Source: Nothopassalora personata | Taxonomy: Eukaryota; Ascomycota; Dothideomycetes; Mycosphaerellales; Mycosphaerellaceae | Direction of reading: 5' to 3' | Length of the DNA: 64,000 bases | Assembly (NCBI GenBank): GCA_033816765.1 | Contig: CM066291.1 | Coordinates: 1,860,001 to 1,924,000 of the forward strand | Part shown: positions 11,758 to 22,839 of the stretch, in pieces | Numbering within the stretch: position 1 is the stretch's first letter | Layout of the letters: each line of letters starts with the position of its first letter | Program-made: the position numbers and the translations under genes | Notes under the pieces: model-generated | What the model saw: the letters and a program-made list of their open reading frames with translations, nothing else | Databases searched by the model: none | What the model was told of the DNA's origin: nothing

Positions 11758-13326
11758 ATGTTCACCAAACTCAGCACCGCAGTCGGGCTCCTTGAGAGCT
11801 CATCTCTTCTTGTCTCGGCATTCCCTCACATTGCCCAGCAAGTCGCAGAGCAGCGCAAGCGTAAGCATCATCGATTACACCAACAAGCGTGTTTGTGTCT
11901 GACACATAGTAGGCCAAAGCCTTCCAGCGGTACCTTTCCCAGAGTTCCCGGGTAGCCCAACACACGCTTTGTACAACAAGTTCGACCCTGCGGCCCAGCT
12001 TGTGTCAACCTCTGGCGAGCACGAGTGGCGCGCCCCTGGTCCCGGTGACATTCGCGGACCATGTGCTGGACTTAACGCTGCTGCCAACCAGTAAGTCAAG
12101 AACAAGTCGCTTGAAGTCCAACAATCCTGACGACTCCTTAGTGGCTACCTCCCACGCGATGGAATCGCCGACTCTGCTTCGATCAATAGCGGTCTTTGGG
12201 AGGCGTTCGGCTTGGACCACACCGCCACCATCTTCCTCCAGACAGCCACTATGTTCTTCGACGGCGACCCATTGTCCGGCAGATGGAGCATCGGACCCCA
12301 CTCCGACAAGACCAACTCTCTCGGTGTAGTTGGTGACATTCTTGGTAACCAGACCGGTATCTGTGCATATGGTCACTTGAAGACAGAGTAAGCACACAAA
12401 CAGTAGCCATAGTGCAACATCTGAGACATACTCAGCGCGCATGGCGTTTGTCCTCCCTTTCTGAGACATCCAGGCTAACCCACCTGCCCTTTAGGGGAGA
12501 TGCGTCCATTACTCGTGGTGACTGGCTCGCCCCAACAGACAACAGCAACTGCGCATCCTACCCACAGTTCGCACAGGAGCTGCTCGACCTTGCAAAGGCT
12601 CGAACTGGCGGCAACATCACTCCTCAGGTTCTTGCTGAGCACCAGTACAACCGCAAGCAACACTCGATCGCCACCAACCCCAACTACTTCTCTCCAGCAT
12701 ACGCAGGTGTTGCTTTCACCTTCGGCGCCCACATGTTCGCCTACGAGCTCCTCGCCAACCACTCTGCTGAGAACCCACGTGGCTTCCTTACACCAGAGGT
12801 CTTCGAGTCGTTCTTCGCCTACACCCGCGATGCCAACAACAACCTTGTTTTCACTTACGGCCACGAGAGGATCCCAGACAATTGGTACCGCCGTGCCGAT
12901 GAAGATGCTTGGACTCTCGCCGATATTGGCATCTCCACCGCACAACAGTGCGCATCCTATCCGTCCAACTGCCAAGTCGGTGGTAACACCGGGGAGGTCA
13001 ACAGCTTCAGCGGTGTGAATGCCGGCGATATTTCTGGCGGCTTCCTCAACAGCTTCGAGGACCTTTCCGACCCGGATCGCGCCATGTGCTTCATTGCCCA
13101 GGCGATCCAGGCCGATGTCCCCAGCTTCTTGGACAATGTTTTCACCGGCGTGGCTCTTCAGAAGGTTCAGGCCATGATCCCAACGACTCTCATTCCAGCT
13201 ATCTCGCCATTCATGCTCACGTGCCCTAACCTGCCACCAGGCAAGAGTGTGCTGTCTTACGGTTCTGCATACCCAGGTGTACAGGCCAAGCAGCAGGGAA
13301 CAAGGAACCCATACAAAAAGATGTGA
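11758..13326 (+). CDS. Secreted heme-thiolate peroxidase / unspecific peroxygenase (chloroperoxidase family)
   Basis: Peroxidase_2 family enzyme that uses H2O2 to oxygenate or halogenate organic substrates outside the cell. Four exons: 11758-11860, 11910-12090, 12142-12387 and 12495-13326, giving 453 aa. Introns start GTAAGC, GTAAGT and GTAAGC and end TAG. The N terminus is a hydrophobic leader with a likely signal peptide of about 20 residues. The proximal heme ligand is Cys86 in GPCAGLN, followed by NHGYLPRDGI, diagnostic of the family. The distal EGD...R motif appears as EGDASITR (from Glu177) and is split by intron 3, so the reconstruction is strongly constrained. Intron 1 has tandem acceptors (TAG at 11909 and 11912) that would give one residue more or less. 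The gene looks intact between two degraded regions and lies upstream of an epoxide hydrolase on the same strand. Native substrate unknown. Confidence 0.9.
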
Positions 13327-14193
13327 GGTGGACGATTAGTTGGCAGCTTGTAATGAAGTTATGGACATGTCGATATGACAACAATTTCCAGTAACCATTA
13401 TTTCTTTCGTTAATATCACTGTCTTGTCCTCGCAACCTCGCAGCTCGGCGTCTGACGGTCGGGCCGATGCTTTGATCCACTCGTCAAGTGCCCTATTTCG
13501 CAAAGTGCGTCGATATTGGTGTAGTCATCTTATCAAACGAGGTGTAGTTTATGAAGTTGTTACTATTGCTAAAGGAGTCGTTACTTTATCAAATAGTGCG
13601 TAGCTTATGTAGGTTACTATCGCTGCTATAGGTAATTACACTGCTTAGTAGCATGTAAACGGGCATTTTAGCAGTAGCTAAATAGACTAAAGCATTACAA
13701 TTATCGCGCATCCGGTACTATCGCTATACAAATTAAGATAACCGAGATAACCGCTATTACCGTCCTACCTTACGCCTTCCTACTACCCTTTCCTCTACCT
13801 CTAGGCTAAGCTCTAGCCCTACTCTCCCTCCCCTTCGCAATACGTCGCTTAGCTATTACGACTACTGGCTGCTGCCTTAGCTGTAGCCTTGCGTTGTCGC
13901 TTAGTAGCAGGACCTGCTAGTAGTATAGGCGGCTTGCTAGCTCGAGGAAATGCGGAGCAACCTACTGTAATCTAATCTAATCTACCTAGGAACGCTAGGC
14001 ACGGCTATATAGCAGTGGCAAGATATACGATATTTGGGTTGGTAAAACACCTTGGTGAAAAACGAGATAATTTATGAATTAAGGGACTTGACCAGATGAC
14101 CGTAACACCGAGGCATCGTGAGACTGTCACTTCATGATTTCTACGACATCAACTTGACATTGAACAGTATTTGAACGCTGTCACGATTGCGAC
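13327..14193. other. Intergenic stretch with an unclassified RIP-altered remnant (about 13500-14020)
   Basis: From about 13500 to 14020 the composition switches to the TpA-rich, CpA-poor pattern of the repeats, then returns to normal before the epoxide hydrolase. No domain or terminal repeat is readable. It separates the two oxidative-metabolism genes. Confidence 0.55.
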
Positions 14194-15571
14194 ATGACGA
14201 CCGCAGGAACGCCTCGACCATTCCGCATCTCCATTCCCGATTCGAAGATACACAGCCTGAATGCAAAGCTTGCGGCTGCAACACTTCCAGGTAAGTACTC
14301 GCCAACGTTTATTTGCTACATATCACATATTCTCATGACGATGTAGATGAAGTCAATCATGCAGACTGGTCAATGGGAGCTCCGCTCGCAGACGTCAAAC
14401 GGCTCACGCAGTACTGGCAACGCGACTTCTCTTGGCGTTGTGTCGAAGAACAGCTGAACAGCTACGCTCAGTTCACATCGCAGATAGAATTGCCGAACTT
14501 CGAAGAGCTAGAGATCCATTTCATACATCAACGTTCTCAACGCGCCAATGCTATTCCGTTATTGTTCATTCACGGCTGGCAAGTAGATTGAAGGATTTTC
14601 GATACCTTCCCACATCTTAAACATTCGCTGACCTTGACCCTTTTGCCCTTAGGCCAGGCTCCTACTACGAAGTACTGAAGCTTCTCCCCCTGCTAACCGA
14701 CTCCAAAGACCCCAACATCCCCTCTTTCCATGTCGTGGCACCGAATCTACCAGGTTATGCATGGTCCCAGTACCCAACGTCGAAGAATGGCTTCGGTCTA
14801 GAACAACACGCGCAAGTCCTTCACGGTGTGATGCAAGCATGCGGCTACGACTCCACCGGCTACATCGCCCAAGGAGGTGACTGGGGAGGCTTCCTGTCCC
14901 GTTTACTATCACACCTATATCCGGCAAGCGTCAAAGCAGTCCACACCAACTTCCCCGTCCACGCCTTTCCCAAGCCCTGGAAGAATCCAATCATCTTCGC
15001 ACAAGCGCTTGCAGACATCGCACTCTCTACCAAGACGCGGGCAGATCTCTCCCATACACAAAAATACTTCGCCGAAGGCGACGGATACCTCAAACTCCAG
15101 GACACAAAGTGTCAAACTCTCGCCTACAGCTTGACAGATTCTCCCACAGGGCTGATGGCGTGGATATACGAGAAGCTGCACGACTGGAGTGACGACTACC
15201 CACGGACAGAGGAGGAAGTTTGCACTTGGGTTTCAATCTATGCTTTCTCCCGTGCAGGACCTGCTGCGAGTACGAGGATATACTGGGAGTCTAATCATCC
15301 TGTTGGCGAAGGGGCTGTAAGTAGAATGGATGTGATCAATATGTATGTTCCAGATGTACCGCTGGCGTTGGCATATTTTCCGCAGGAGCTGGCGAGGTTG
15401 CCGAAGTGTTGGGCTTGGAGTAATGGGCCTGTTGTGCAGCAGAGTACGTTCGATGTGGGTGGTCATTTTGCTGCGTTTGAGGTACCGGGGTTACTTGCTG
15501 GAGATTTGAGGAAGTTGTTTGGGAAGGGTGGAGCTTGCGAAGGGGTTGTTCAAGGTCAGAAAGGGTTTTGA
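14194..15571 (+). CDS. Epoxide hydrolase (alpha/beta-hydrolase with EHN domain)
   Basis: Microsomal-type epoxide hydrolase converting epoxides to diols. Exons 14194-14290, 14347-14578 and 14653-15571 give 415 aa. The N-terminal EHN region spans about residues 7-105 (FRISIPDSKI...WRCVEEQLNSY). The oxyanion-hole motif HGWPGS starts at residue 108; the nucleophile is Asp186 in GGDWGG; the catalytic His is His381 in GGHFAAFE. Intron 1 is ordinary (GTAAGT...GATGTAG). Intron 2 begins GCAAGT and is a GC-AG intron: only this junction keeps the frame and restores the invariant HGWPG, because nearby GT donors shift the frame. A likely role is detoxification or secondary metabolism; adjacency to a peroxygenase fits epoxide processing (inference). 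Confidence 0.93.
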
Positions 15572-15888
15572 GAGTCGGTAATGGGATATTCTGCTAGAGC
15601 AATGAAGGATTAAGTGGCAATACGAGAAATAGCGGAAGACACTCACCATCACGTTTCACCCCTGCGCAACCTTGCCACTTTCGTGTCCTTTCATCTCAGC
15701 AATGATACTATCCGCCCCGGCAGTCGCGAAGCACATCGCCATCAATGTCGGATTCCAAGCCACGCCCGTCGGAATTACATTGCATTGCACCTATCAACAC
15801 AAACATCCTCCGTGCCCCACCCAGAATTTGCCATTCTTGTCACAAACGGCTCGTCCTGTGGATCAGCGCCAGCCTTTGTAGTGCTATT

Positions 15889-15993
15889 GATATGCAAAGC
15901 ACTGATATGCAAAGCACTGATATGCAAAGCACTGATATGCAAAGCACTGATATGCAAAGCACTGATATGCAAAGCACTGATATGCAAAGCACT
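15889..15993. repeat. 7 perfect copies of a 15-bp tandem repeat
   Basis: The unit GATATGCAAAGCACT occurs seven times head to tail without any mismatch. Because 15 is a multiple of three, both strands stay open across it (ALICK repeats on plus), which creates artificial long ORFs. The perfect identity suggests recent expansion or active slippage. Confidence 0.97.
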
Positions 15994-16099
15994 CCCCAGC
16001 ACTAAGACCTTTGGCTCAGCAAAAGGCGAGAACCCACCAAATTGGCTGGCAGCATTGCACATATATCGGCAATGATCTGATGCGTCCGTTCGGCGTATA

Positions 16100-16568
16100 A
16101 GGTATAGTAGGCTCGATAGTTATCTCTTTATACCCTTCGCCTAGCTTAATAAGTTCTGCGGTATTATCGCGTCGAATTGCCCTAAATTTTTCGCCTGTCT
16201 CTCTCTCGACGTCTTGCTTCTAGGAGCTAAATTCCTTATAGACCTCGCTCTTATAGGTAGTAAGGCGGATCTAGGTTTTTCGGGAGTAATCGTCCGTATT
16301 AGTAAGTATATAACGGCGTCCCCCTATAGAAGAATACTTATACGGGCCCTAAAAATCGATAAATATCCGTTCTAGTACTTTTGTAGCCTTTTTCGCTTCT
16401 TGCCTACTTTGTCTACGTATAGACTTAGTTAAGGCACAAGTCGGGCAAGCCTTATTAGTCCTCGATAGGTCCGGTAATCCTCCTAGAACTTTAGGGGCTT
16501 TTAGGAGTCTTTCCTCCCCCGGGTGTCCTAGACGGCGATGCCAAAGGTCGGTTTGGCTATCTAAGGCA
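16100..16568 (-). pseudogene. Copia integrase fragment (GAG-pre-integrase plus rve core start)
   Basis: The minus-strand reading gives LWHRRLGHPGEERLLKAPK, then CPTCALTKS, FIDF-stop-GPYKYSS, TNTDDYSRKT and RRDNTAELIK. This is the Ty1/Copia order: HHCC zinc-binding domain, first catalytic Asp region, TDDYSR block and the second Asp region (RxDN). A few TAG codons replace Gln or Trp. Neither LTR nor reverse transcriptase is present, so it is a truncated remnant about 470 bp long, ending about 240 bp from the RAD4 stop. Confidence 0.85.
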
Positions 16569-16808
16569 GATTATAGCATTTCAATCTTCCCAGCTGCGCA
16601 GGGCTCCGATGCACCTGTCTGTGAGGGCCATATGTAGATGCGTTGTTGAGTCGGTAGGGGCTTATATTGCAGCGTGCAGTGCCGTCAGATATCAGGGTAT
16701 CTCTATTGTTATTTTCAGGTGGCGACAGGCTGGACATTGTAGGTAGGGGCAAAATACTTGTTGGATATCCCATCAACCGGATCATGGGAGCAAATTTGCT
16801 TAATCAGA

Positions 16809-19800
16809 TCACCGCTTCGCCCTAGTCCTCGCAGTCGTACGCGTAGGCTTGACGACCTCCTGCTCACTTGAGTCGTCTTCTTCGCTGTAATCGACCGTCG
16901 CGGCAAAGTACTGACTTCTAACCGGCGTGACTTTCTTCGCAGCTCGAGAACCTTTCGCTCCATCTGCAGGACTCTTCTTGGCTTGTGGCGTAACGATTAC
17001 TTGAGGAGAGGCACGATCGCCGTCTACCTCACTTTCTTCGTCAGGCTCAGACAGAGCTGACTCACTGTTATCTTCGTCCTCAGTCGGTGGTGTTGGAGCA
17101 GTTTTCCGTGCCCTTCGCTTGCGCTGGCCCTCGGATATTGGTGCGGCCTTCGTCTTTTTGGCGGTGCTCGAAGCGGCCGACTTCCCGGGAGCTTTCGTCT
17201 TTGAATTTGACTTGGAGGGTGGCGGTACATCTAGGTCCATCGCCTCTTCATCGCCGTCAGTGTCGCCTTCATCTTGTTCAGAAGACTGCGCTTGAGCCTT
17301 ATGCAGAGACTGCAAAGACATCGGCGTGATTGGTGCGTGATGTGAGTCAACTGGCTCTTCAGAGACCTGCATATCTTCCGGATCTTTCTCAAACAGGAAG
17401 CCACCGTCTTGATTGTCCTGCTGAAGGTCCTCCTCTTCACCATCCTCTTCATCGGCCATGAAACCACCGCCACCGTGCTGGGCCCGATGCTGCGGCACCT
17501 CTTCCTCATCATGCCCAGGCTGAAAGAAGCCTCCTGCACCAGCGTCTTCTCTCTGCGGCGCTGTAGCAAATGCAGACTTCTTCTCCTTCCTTGCAAAAGG
17601 ATTCGTGGCATCCGGGTCAGCGCCATCCATAGTATACTCCGCCTTCATGCGATCGATGATGCGCAAACCCATCAGCATCTTGCGCCACCAATGAAGTGCC
17701 GCTGTTGTTCGCTTCGTGTCCTCTTTTCGCTGCTGCTCTGCTCGCATCTCGCGCCATGCCTCTCTCACCGCGGCAGCGTTCTCTTTCGCCACGACGACGC
17801 CAGTCAGCACAGGCACTGCGCGTTGCTTGCCGAATTCGAAGCCCGTACATGCTTCAGCATAGTCAATCTGGAGCTTGCGGCAGATCTTCGCGGAGCCCTT
17901 CAACGGCAAGTGAACAGCACCTTCGGGGACCATGGTCTTGACGTAGACATCCATGTTACCGAAGGCATTCTTGGGAATGACACCGTTCTCGATGGGAGGT
18001 GGTATAATCCAATCTGTCTGATCCCAACTGTAAAGGCCTTGCTGCAGCTTTTCACCATGCTCTTGAAGATGTTCTTCCATCTCGCGCTTTCGGGTGAGGG
18101 TGACGCCACGGACAGGGACATGCTTCAAGGGCTGTTCGGAGGCCTTGATCGCTCGACCTTCTTTGTGCCACGTCTCAACAGTCTTGCAGACTACGACGTC
18201 CTGACGGCGGAAAACCGGATACTCCGTAGTCTCTTTGCCCTTGGTCTTGGCTATAAATGTCTTGACGGGCTCGGCATCTGGAAGAATAGCTTCTTCACGG
18301 CGGAGGTGTTGCTCGAGCACGAACTCGGCGGACTGCTTGTACCACTGCAAGCTCTCCTTCTCGACCTCCTTCTCTTCCTTCGCTGGCTTGAATGGCCTGA
18401 GGTCAGTCTGCTCTTCAAGATCATCTGCTGCAGTGCGCTTCTTCTGCGGCCGATCATAGGTTGACATGACAGTGCGGAACCAGTCATAGTTTTCGTACTT
18501 CTTGACTTTACCGCGTTTGTTGTACACCGGCACCTTCTCTGCCGGCATGCGCGTTCCTTTCGTCTTGCCAGGTAGCTGGTGTTTCTTGAGGTAGCGTACC
18601 GTCACATCCTTGGCAGAGCCATCTGCTGCAAACGCTATGGTGTAGCACATCACCTGCTTAGCCTTGTCCGCGCCTCTGCCTCTCGGCTCGAAGGTCTGCA
18701 GAAGTTCATCGTTCGATGCGATGGTCGAGAGCACAATTGGATCTACTGGTATAAACTTGTTCGTAGCTGGCGAACACACCTCAGTCCAGTATGTAGGGAA
18801 AGCCAGATCTCGGTCATACTTGCGTGTCGGGACTTTCGGCCTCGCAGGGGTGACATCGATGACTGAATGATCATCACTATCATCTTCCTCGGGAATAGCT
18901 TCAGACTCAGCTTCTGAAGGCGGCTCTGATAACGGACTATCTGAGTCGTCCAAGCTGATGGGGTCTCCCTGGTTGCCACGCAAAGACTTTCGAGCAGGCT
19001 TCGTTGACTTCGACTCGTTAACGTTTGGTTTTGTCCTCGAGGTTGACTTCTTGGTCGAAGGCTTTGCCGGCTTCTCGTCAGCCTCGGACGTAGCAGCTTC
19101 TTTCTCAGCCTTCTTATCCTTCCTCGTCTTCTTCGGATCCGCTTCCTCTAACTTGCTCCAACCAATGCCGGCAGGTTGCAGATTCGAGACCATCCGTGCC
19201 TCTAAGCCAAGTCCTCGCAGTAACGCACCGAACAACTGGCCTCCGACATCTCTTGATCCTTCGCAGCTCTGGGCCAGCTTGCGGAATGCCTGTAGGTTCT
19301 CGATCCGTTCTCCGTGATCGTCAGCGTCGTTGCGGTTCTGATCCCAGTCTTTGATCTCCTCTCGAAGACGCTTCAATGGCATATATCCCAGCTTCCGAAA
19401 CGCTGGCGCCGTCACAGTGAATCTCTTGCGCCAGTATGCGGTCAAGACCTTCAGCAGTCTCAGCAGCGGATCACCAGCACTCAGATTCGGCACACCCTGC
19501 TCTGAGTGCTGCGCTTCGTGTCCCCAATCTCTTGCTTTGCTCGCATCCTTCCCTCCCTTTCGACCTTTCCGCCTGTTCTTCGCAGCAGCTTCCTTCTTCT
19601 TCGCCTCCAACTCCTCTTTACTCAGCGTTCCCATCGCCTCTTTCCAGCGTGTGACTTCCCGCTTGACGCCATCCGTTAGACCATCAACCAACGTCTTCTG
19701 CACCTCCTGGTCGTTCAACCACGAATTGCGAACGGTATTGTGCCACATGAGCGACTGAACATGCAGCTGATGCGTCAAAATCCGTATCTGTCGTTCCCTC

Positions 19801-20264
19801 TTCGAAGGTCCTTTCTTGCCCGTCGCAAGCGATACTAGAGGATCCTCATACGTCCCATCGTCCTTCATCGAGACTGAAATGTCACCAATCTCTGGCTCAG
19901 GTTTCGACTCTGACGCATTCGATGGGCCTGCACCGGTAGCATCTTCCCAATCCATCCCATCTTCACTCTCGTCATCGGCCTCTTCCTTAGCTACGGGCGA
20001 AGTCTTGCGCTTCTTTGCGGATGGTGCATCCTCGACATCCTCGAACTCATCGCTGTCGAGATCGCTCGATTGGTCCTCGTCGCTGTCGCCGTCCAGCAAC
20101 TTCTTCGTCTCCTCAACCGATCGCACTGGCTTCTGTGGTGTGTCCGCTGCTTCAAATAGGGTAGCTTTGCCCCGTTTCGTAGCAGGCTTCGCCGTTGCTT
20201 GACGCTTATTCGGTGGCGTCGGTGCTGGCGAATGCTCGCGTTTGCGGAACCCGACGGGTGGCAT
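16809..20264 (-). CDS. RAD4: Rad4/XPC-family DNA damage recognition protein
   Basis: Nuclear nucleotide-excision-repair factor that, with its Rad23 partner, finds helix-distorting lesions and recruits TFIIH. A single exon encodes 1151 aa. The N terminus (1-150) is acidic and disordered with nuclear-localisation-like basic patches. The transglutaminase-like domain runs about 255-630 and contains CEGSRDVGGQLFGALLRGLG and, after a Lys/Ser/acidic insert (370-470), FPTYWTEV. BHD1 lies at about 655-705 (YPVFRRQDVVVCKTVETWH), BHD2 at about 707-765, and BHD3 at about 766-840 (NAFGNMDVYV...CRKLQIDYAEACTGFEF). The C-terminal 270 residues are low-complexity and acidic, making the protein clearly longer than yeast Rad4 (about 750 aa). 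The first ATG follows a normal intergenic region. Calnexin lies upstream in the same orientation. Confidence 0.95.
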   Translation of the reverse strand: MPPVGFRKREHSPAPTPPNKRQATAKPATKRGKATLFEAADTPQKPVRSVEETKKLLDGDSDEDQSSDLDSDEFEDVEDAPSAKKRKTSPVAKEEADDESEDGMDWEDATGAGPSNASESKPEPEIGDISVSMKDDGTYEDPLVSLATGKKGPSKRERQIRILTHQLHVQSLMWHNTVRNSWLNDQEVQKTLVDGLTDGVKREVTRWKEAMGTLSKEELEAKKKEAAAKNRRKGRKGGKDASKARDWGHEAQHSEQGVPNLSAGDPLLRLLKVLTAYWRKRFTVTAPAFRKLGYMPLKRLREEIKDWDQNRNDADDHGERIENLQAFRKLAQSCEGSRDVGGQLFGALLRGLGLEARMVSNLQPAGIGWSKLEEADPKKTRKDKKAEKEAATSEADEKPAKPSTKKSTSRTKPNVNESKSTKPARKSLRGNQGDPISLDDSDSPLSEPPSEAESEAIPEEDDSDDHSVIDVTPARPKVPTRKYDRDLAFPTYWTEVCSPATNKFIPVDPIVLSTIASNDELLQTFEPRGRGADKAKQVMCYTIAFAADGSAKDVTVRYLKKHQLPGKTKGTRMPAEKVPVYNKRGKVKKYENYDWFRTVMSTYDRPQKKRTAADDLEEQTDLRPFKPAKEEKEVEKESLQWYKQSAEFVLEQHLRREEAILPDAEPVKTFIAKTKGKETTEYPVFRRQDVVVCKTVETWHKEGRAIKASEQPLKHVPVRGVTLTRKREMEEHLQEHGEKLQQGLYSWDQTDWIIPPPIENGVIPKNAFGNMDVYVKTMVPEGAVHLPLKGSAKICRKLQIDYAEACTGFEFGKQRAVPVLTGVVVAKENAAAVREAWREMRAEQQRKEDTKRTTAALHWWRKMLMGLRIIDRMKAEYTMDGADPDATNPFARKEKKSAFATAPQREDAGAGGFFQPGHDEEEVPQHRAQHGGGGFMADEEDGEEEDLQQDNQDGGFLFEKDPEDMQVSEEPVDSHHAPITPMSLQSLHKAQAQSSEQDEGDTDGDEEAMDLDVPPPSKSNSKTKAPGKSAASSTAKKTKAAPISEGQRKRRARKTAPTPPTEDEDNSESALSEPDEESEVDGDRASPQVIVTPQAKKSPADGAKGSRAAKKVTPVRSQYFAATVDYSEEDDSSEQEVVKPTRTTARTRAKR

Positions 20265-21042
20265 CGTGAGAATTGGGACGTTCTATAGAGCTGTAGGTGG
20301 AGACTCGTACATTGACATTCTACCAGAACGGAGAAATGTGCACACTCTCAGTACGCTACGCGATAAAGACATGAGACGCGAGTCGTACGTACCTGACGCT
20401 AGCATGTGATGACGCCATCTCGCATCTGCACGGATCCCGGTCCCTGTGAGATCTGCCGATTCGTTCTGCGCCAATCGTTCTTCATTCACTCACATATGTG
20501 CTATATCATATGTCTGTTCATACCCCTGTCATACGATGCTCATATTGATCTGCTCCCGAGCTCACGATTGTTTGACCTGTGGTGAGATATCGCGACCGAC
20601 ATGTACAGATATCTTCCCTGACTTGATCATTTCATGCCTGTGCAAGCTTCGCTGTTCGCACGCGGCAGTCACACATGCACTGATTATCTCCCAACACATT
20701 GCCAGTCTCTACACAAGCGAGGGAAAGGGAACGGACTCTGAGATGGCATGCTGTCGGCGTCCCGTGTCTCTACCCAGAACACTACCCCAACACTAGACAT
20801 TCTGAGTGTGGAAATGAATGAGATCACTCAATAGGTCATGCTACGACATCATTTCTACCTCGTGCTGTTCTACAATCACGAGACAGGTCGAACCAATGCA
20901 CCAATTTGATAAAGTTACATGTTGTATCTTCCGTGCTGCCGTCTCTTGTACTATCATATGCAATGGAGACTGCCTCTTTTCACCAGAAACTTCATCTCTT
21001 GCCTGGGTTCCCACTTTCTACGCGGAACGCTACCAAGGGCAT
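20265..21042. other. Intergenic region between RAD4 and calnexin
   Basis: This holds the RAD4 5' region and the calnexin 3' region, both on the minus strand. Short open frames (60-115 codons) have no recognisable features. Confidence 0.5.
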
Positions 21043-22839
21043 CTACTGAGCACTGCTCCTAGTAGTGCGCTTGTTGATCTCCTCTTTCGCAGCGTCGGTG
21101 CCAGATGCGACGGCATTGGCGACCTCCTCCTTGGTCTTCTGTGCCTGCTTCTTAGCTTGCTCAGCCTTGGCCTTGACTTCGTCTTGGCTTGGGGCGGCTG
21201 CGGAACCGGCACCGAACAGAAGGACGAGAATGGCGACGAGACCGAGACCGAGGGTGGCAGCAACCTCTGGGACGAACTTGACGGCGTCGATCGGGTTCTT
21301 CTGGGCGAGCTCGATGAAGAGAGCGGTCTTCTCCTTGACGTAGAGGACTGGGTCGTCCTTGAAGACAAGGTCCGATGGCGACTTCTTTGACTTGTCCTTG
21401 GATGGCTTGCTGATGTTCTCAGCCTCCTCCTCCTTTGGCTTCTTGATATCGAAGGTCTCCTTGCGGAAAGCGTTGGCGTCGTCGATGGAGTGGCCGATGT
21501 AGATGTTGTCGAAAAGGATGTTTTCGTTCATGGACCACAGCTCGAAGCCGATCTAGACAGCACGTCAGCAAATGCGGTCCATGTGCCAGTGTATACGATA
21601 CTTACAGCGCCTATTGGCTCAAATTTCGCTGGAGTCTTATCCTCGAAAAACGCTGGGTTGGCAATCTTGCGGGGTGCCCACTCACCCTTGTAGGCTGGGT
21701 TGTCGATGAGAGGTGCGCTCCACTTGCCCTTGTACGCTGGGTTCTTGATCTTTGGCTTCTCCCATGGACCACAACCAGAGACCTCGTCACACTTGGGGTT
21801 GGAAACTTGTGGTGCGACCCAGTCACCATCCTCCTCGTCGTCCCAGTCCTCTGGCTTCTCAGCGGCTGGGTCTGGGATGGTGAGGGGTTCGTTCTCGAGC
21901 CAGTCGTCGGGCTTGGTGGCCTTCTCGTCAACGATCTCATATGGTGCGTCCTCATCCCAGTCTTCTGGCTTCTTGGCCGCTGGGTCGCGGATCTGCTTCT
22001 CGTCAACCCAGTCCTCCGGCTTCTTGTCCTTGGGGTCGTCAATCTCCTTCGGTGGGTTGACTGGTGGAGTGAAGTCCTCGAGGAGGGAGCCATTCTTGGA
22101 AGACTCGTTGTTGATGAGGAGCTCAAAGGTCTGGTCTGGCTTGACAATGAGGGTGTACAGGTTGGTGAGCTTGTCGACCTTGGCGGATGGGGCGTTGTTC
22201 ATGTGCTTCTCCTCGTACTCGCCAGTGACTGGGTTCTTGTGACGGAAGATGAAGTGGACCTTGTTCGTGCTACCACACTTGTCGGGACCGAACATGATGA
22301 TGTATGGCGAGGCGTTGGTGAACTCGTCCGACTTGAGGGCGGCGTTGTCCTGGAGCAGCTTCATGTAGGCACCTCCACACTCGAGGAAGTTCTGGAGCTT
22401 GACCTCATACTGGATGACAAGGGTCTTGCCCTTGTTGTTGATGGGCTTGTCGAACTTGGCGGAGATGGCGTGGTGAGCGGCCTTGTCCTTGAGCACAAGA
22501 CCCTTGTCGCCCTTGATGCCCTTAGCGACAACTGGCTCCTCGACGGCCCATGTGCCAACGTATTGCCACTCTTCCTCAGTGTTCTTCTTCTTTGCGTGCG
22601 AGACCTTCCATCGGCTGTCCCAGTCGTCGGTAAACTGCTCGAGAAATGGAGCTTTCAGTGATGTGGGCTATTGGGCATGTTAGCATGTGTGAGCTGGGCA
22701 TCGCAGTGATGTGGTGGGCGCGTACTGTGAACTCTGAGAGGCTTGCGTCGAGCGAGGCGCTGGCGTCTGCCTTCTTAGCATCGTCTTGAGCGTATACGGA
22801 GGCTGCGCAACCGAGTGCGAGAAGTGAAGCGGCACGCAT
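21043..22839 (-). CDS. CNE1: Calnexin, ER lectin chaperone
   Basis: Type I membrane chaperone that binds monoglucosylated N-glycans and retains unfolded glycoproteins in the ER. Exons (minus): 22839-22726, 22667-21606 and 21552-21043; all junctions are phase 0 and give 561 aa. Introns are 58 and 53 nt (GTACGC...TAG and GTAAGT...TAG). Exon 1 encodes a signal peptide ([18 protein letters not shown]). The lectin domain follows, with [42 protein letters not shown] and MFGPDKCGS. The P domain has repeated KPEDWDE-type motifs, then [17 protein letters not shown] and [13 protein letters not shown]. One transmembrane segment ([20 protein letters not shown]) precedes a charged, Lys/Glu-rich cytosolic tail. 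The tail ends RTTRSSAQ, without a dilysine signal. Confidence 0.95.

Larger units (their letters stand above)
15572..16808. other. Intergenic stretch: tandem repeat and Copia remnant
   Basis: Apart from the 15-bp tandem repeat and the Copia integrase fragment (both listed separately), no gene is supported. The short sequence 16560-16808 downstream of RAD4 has normal composition and would hold its 3' end. Confidence 0.6.

Noticed and set aside
15614..16075. Open frames with ICKAL or ISALH repeats on both strands
   Set aside because: Produced by the 15-bp tandem repeat, whose length keeps any frame open.
17409..18464. 351-codon plus-strand open frame
   Set aside because: Lies entirely inside RAD4 on the other strand; no domain. 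Shadow of the real gene.
21807..22661. 284-codon plus-strand open frame
   Set aside because: Antisense to the calnexin P-domain repeats; Val/Leu/Gly-rich as expected for the complement of acidic repeats.
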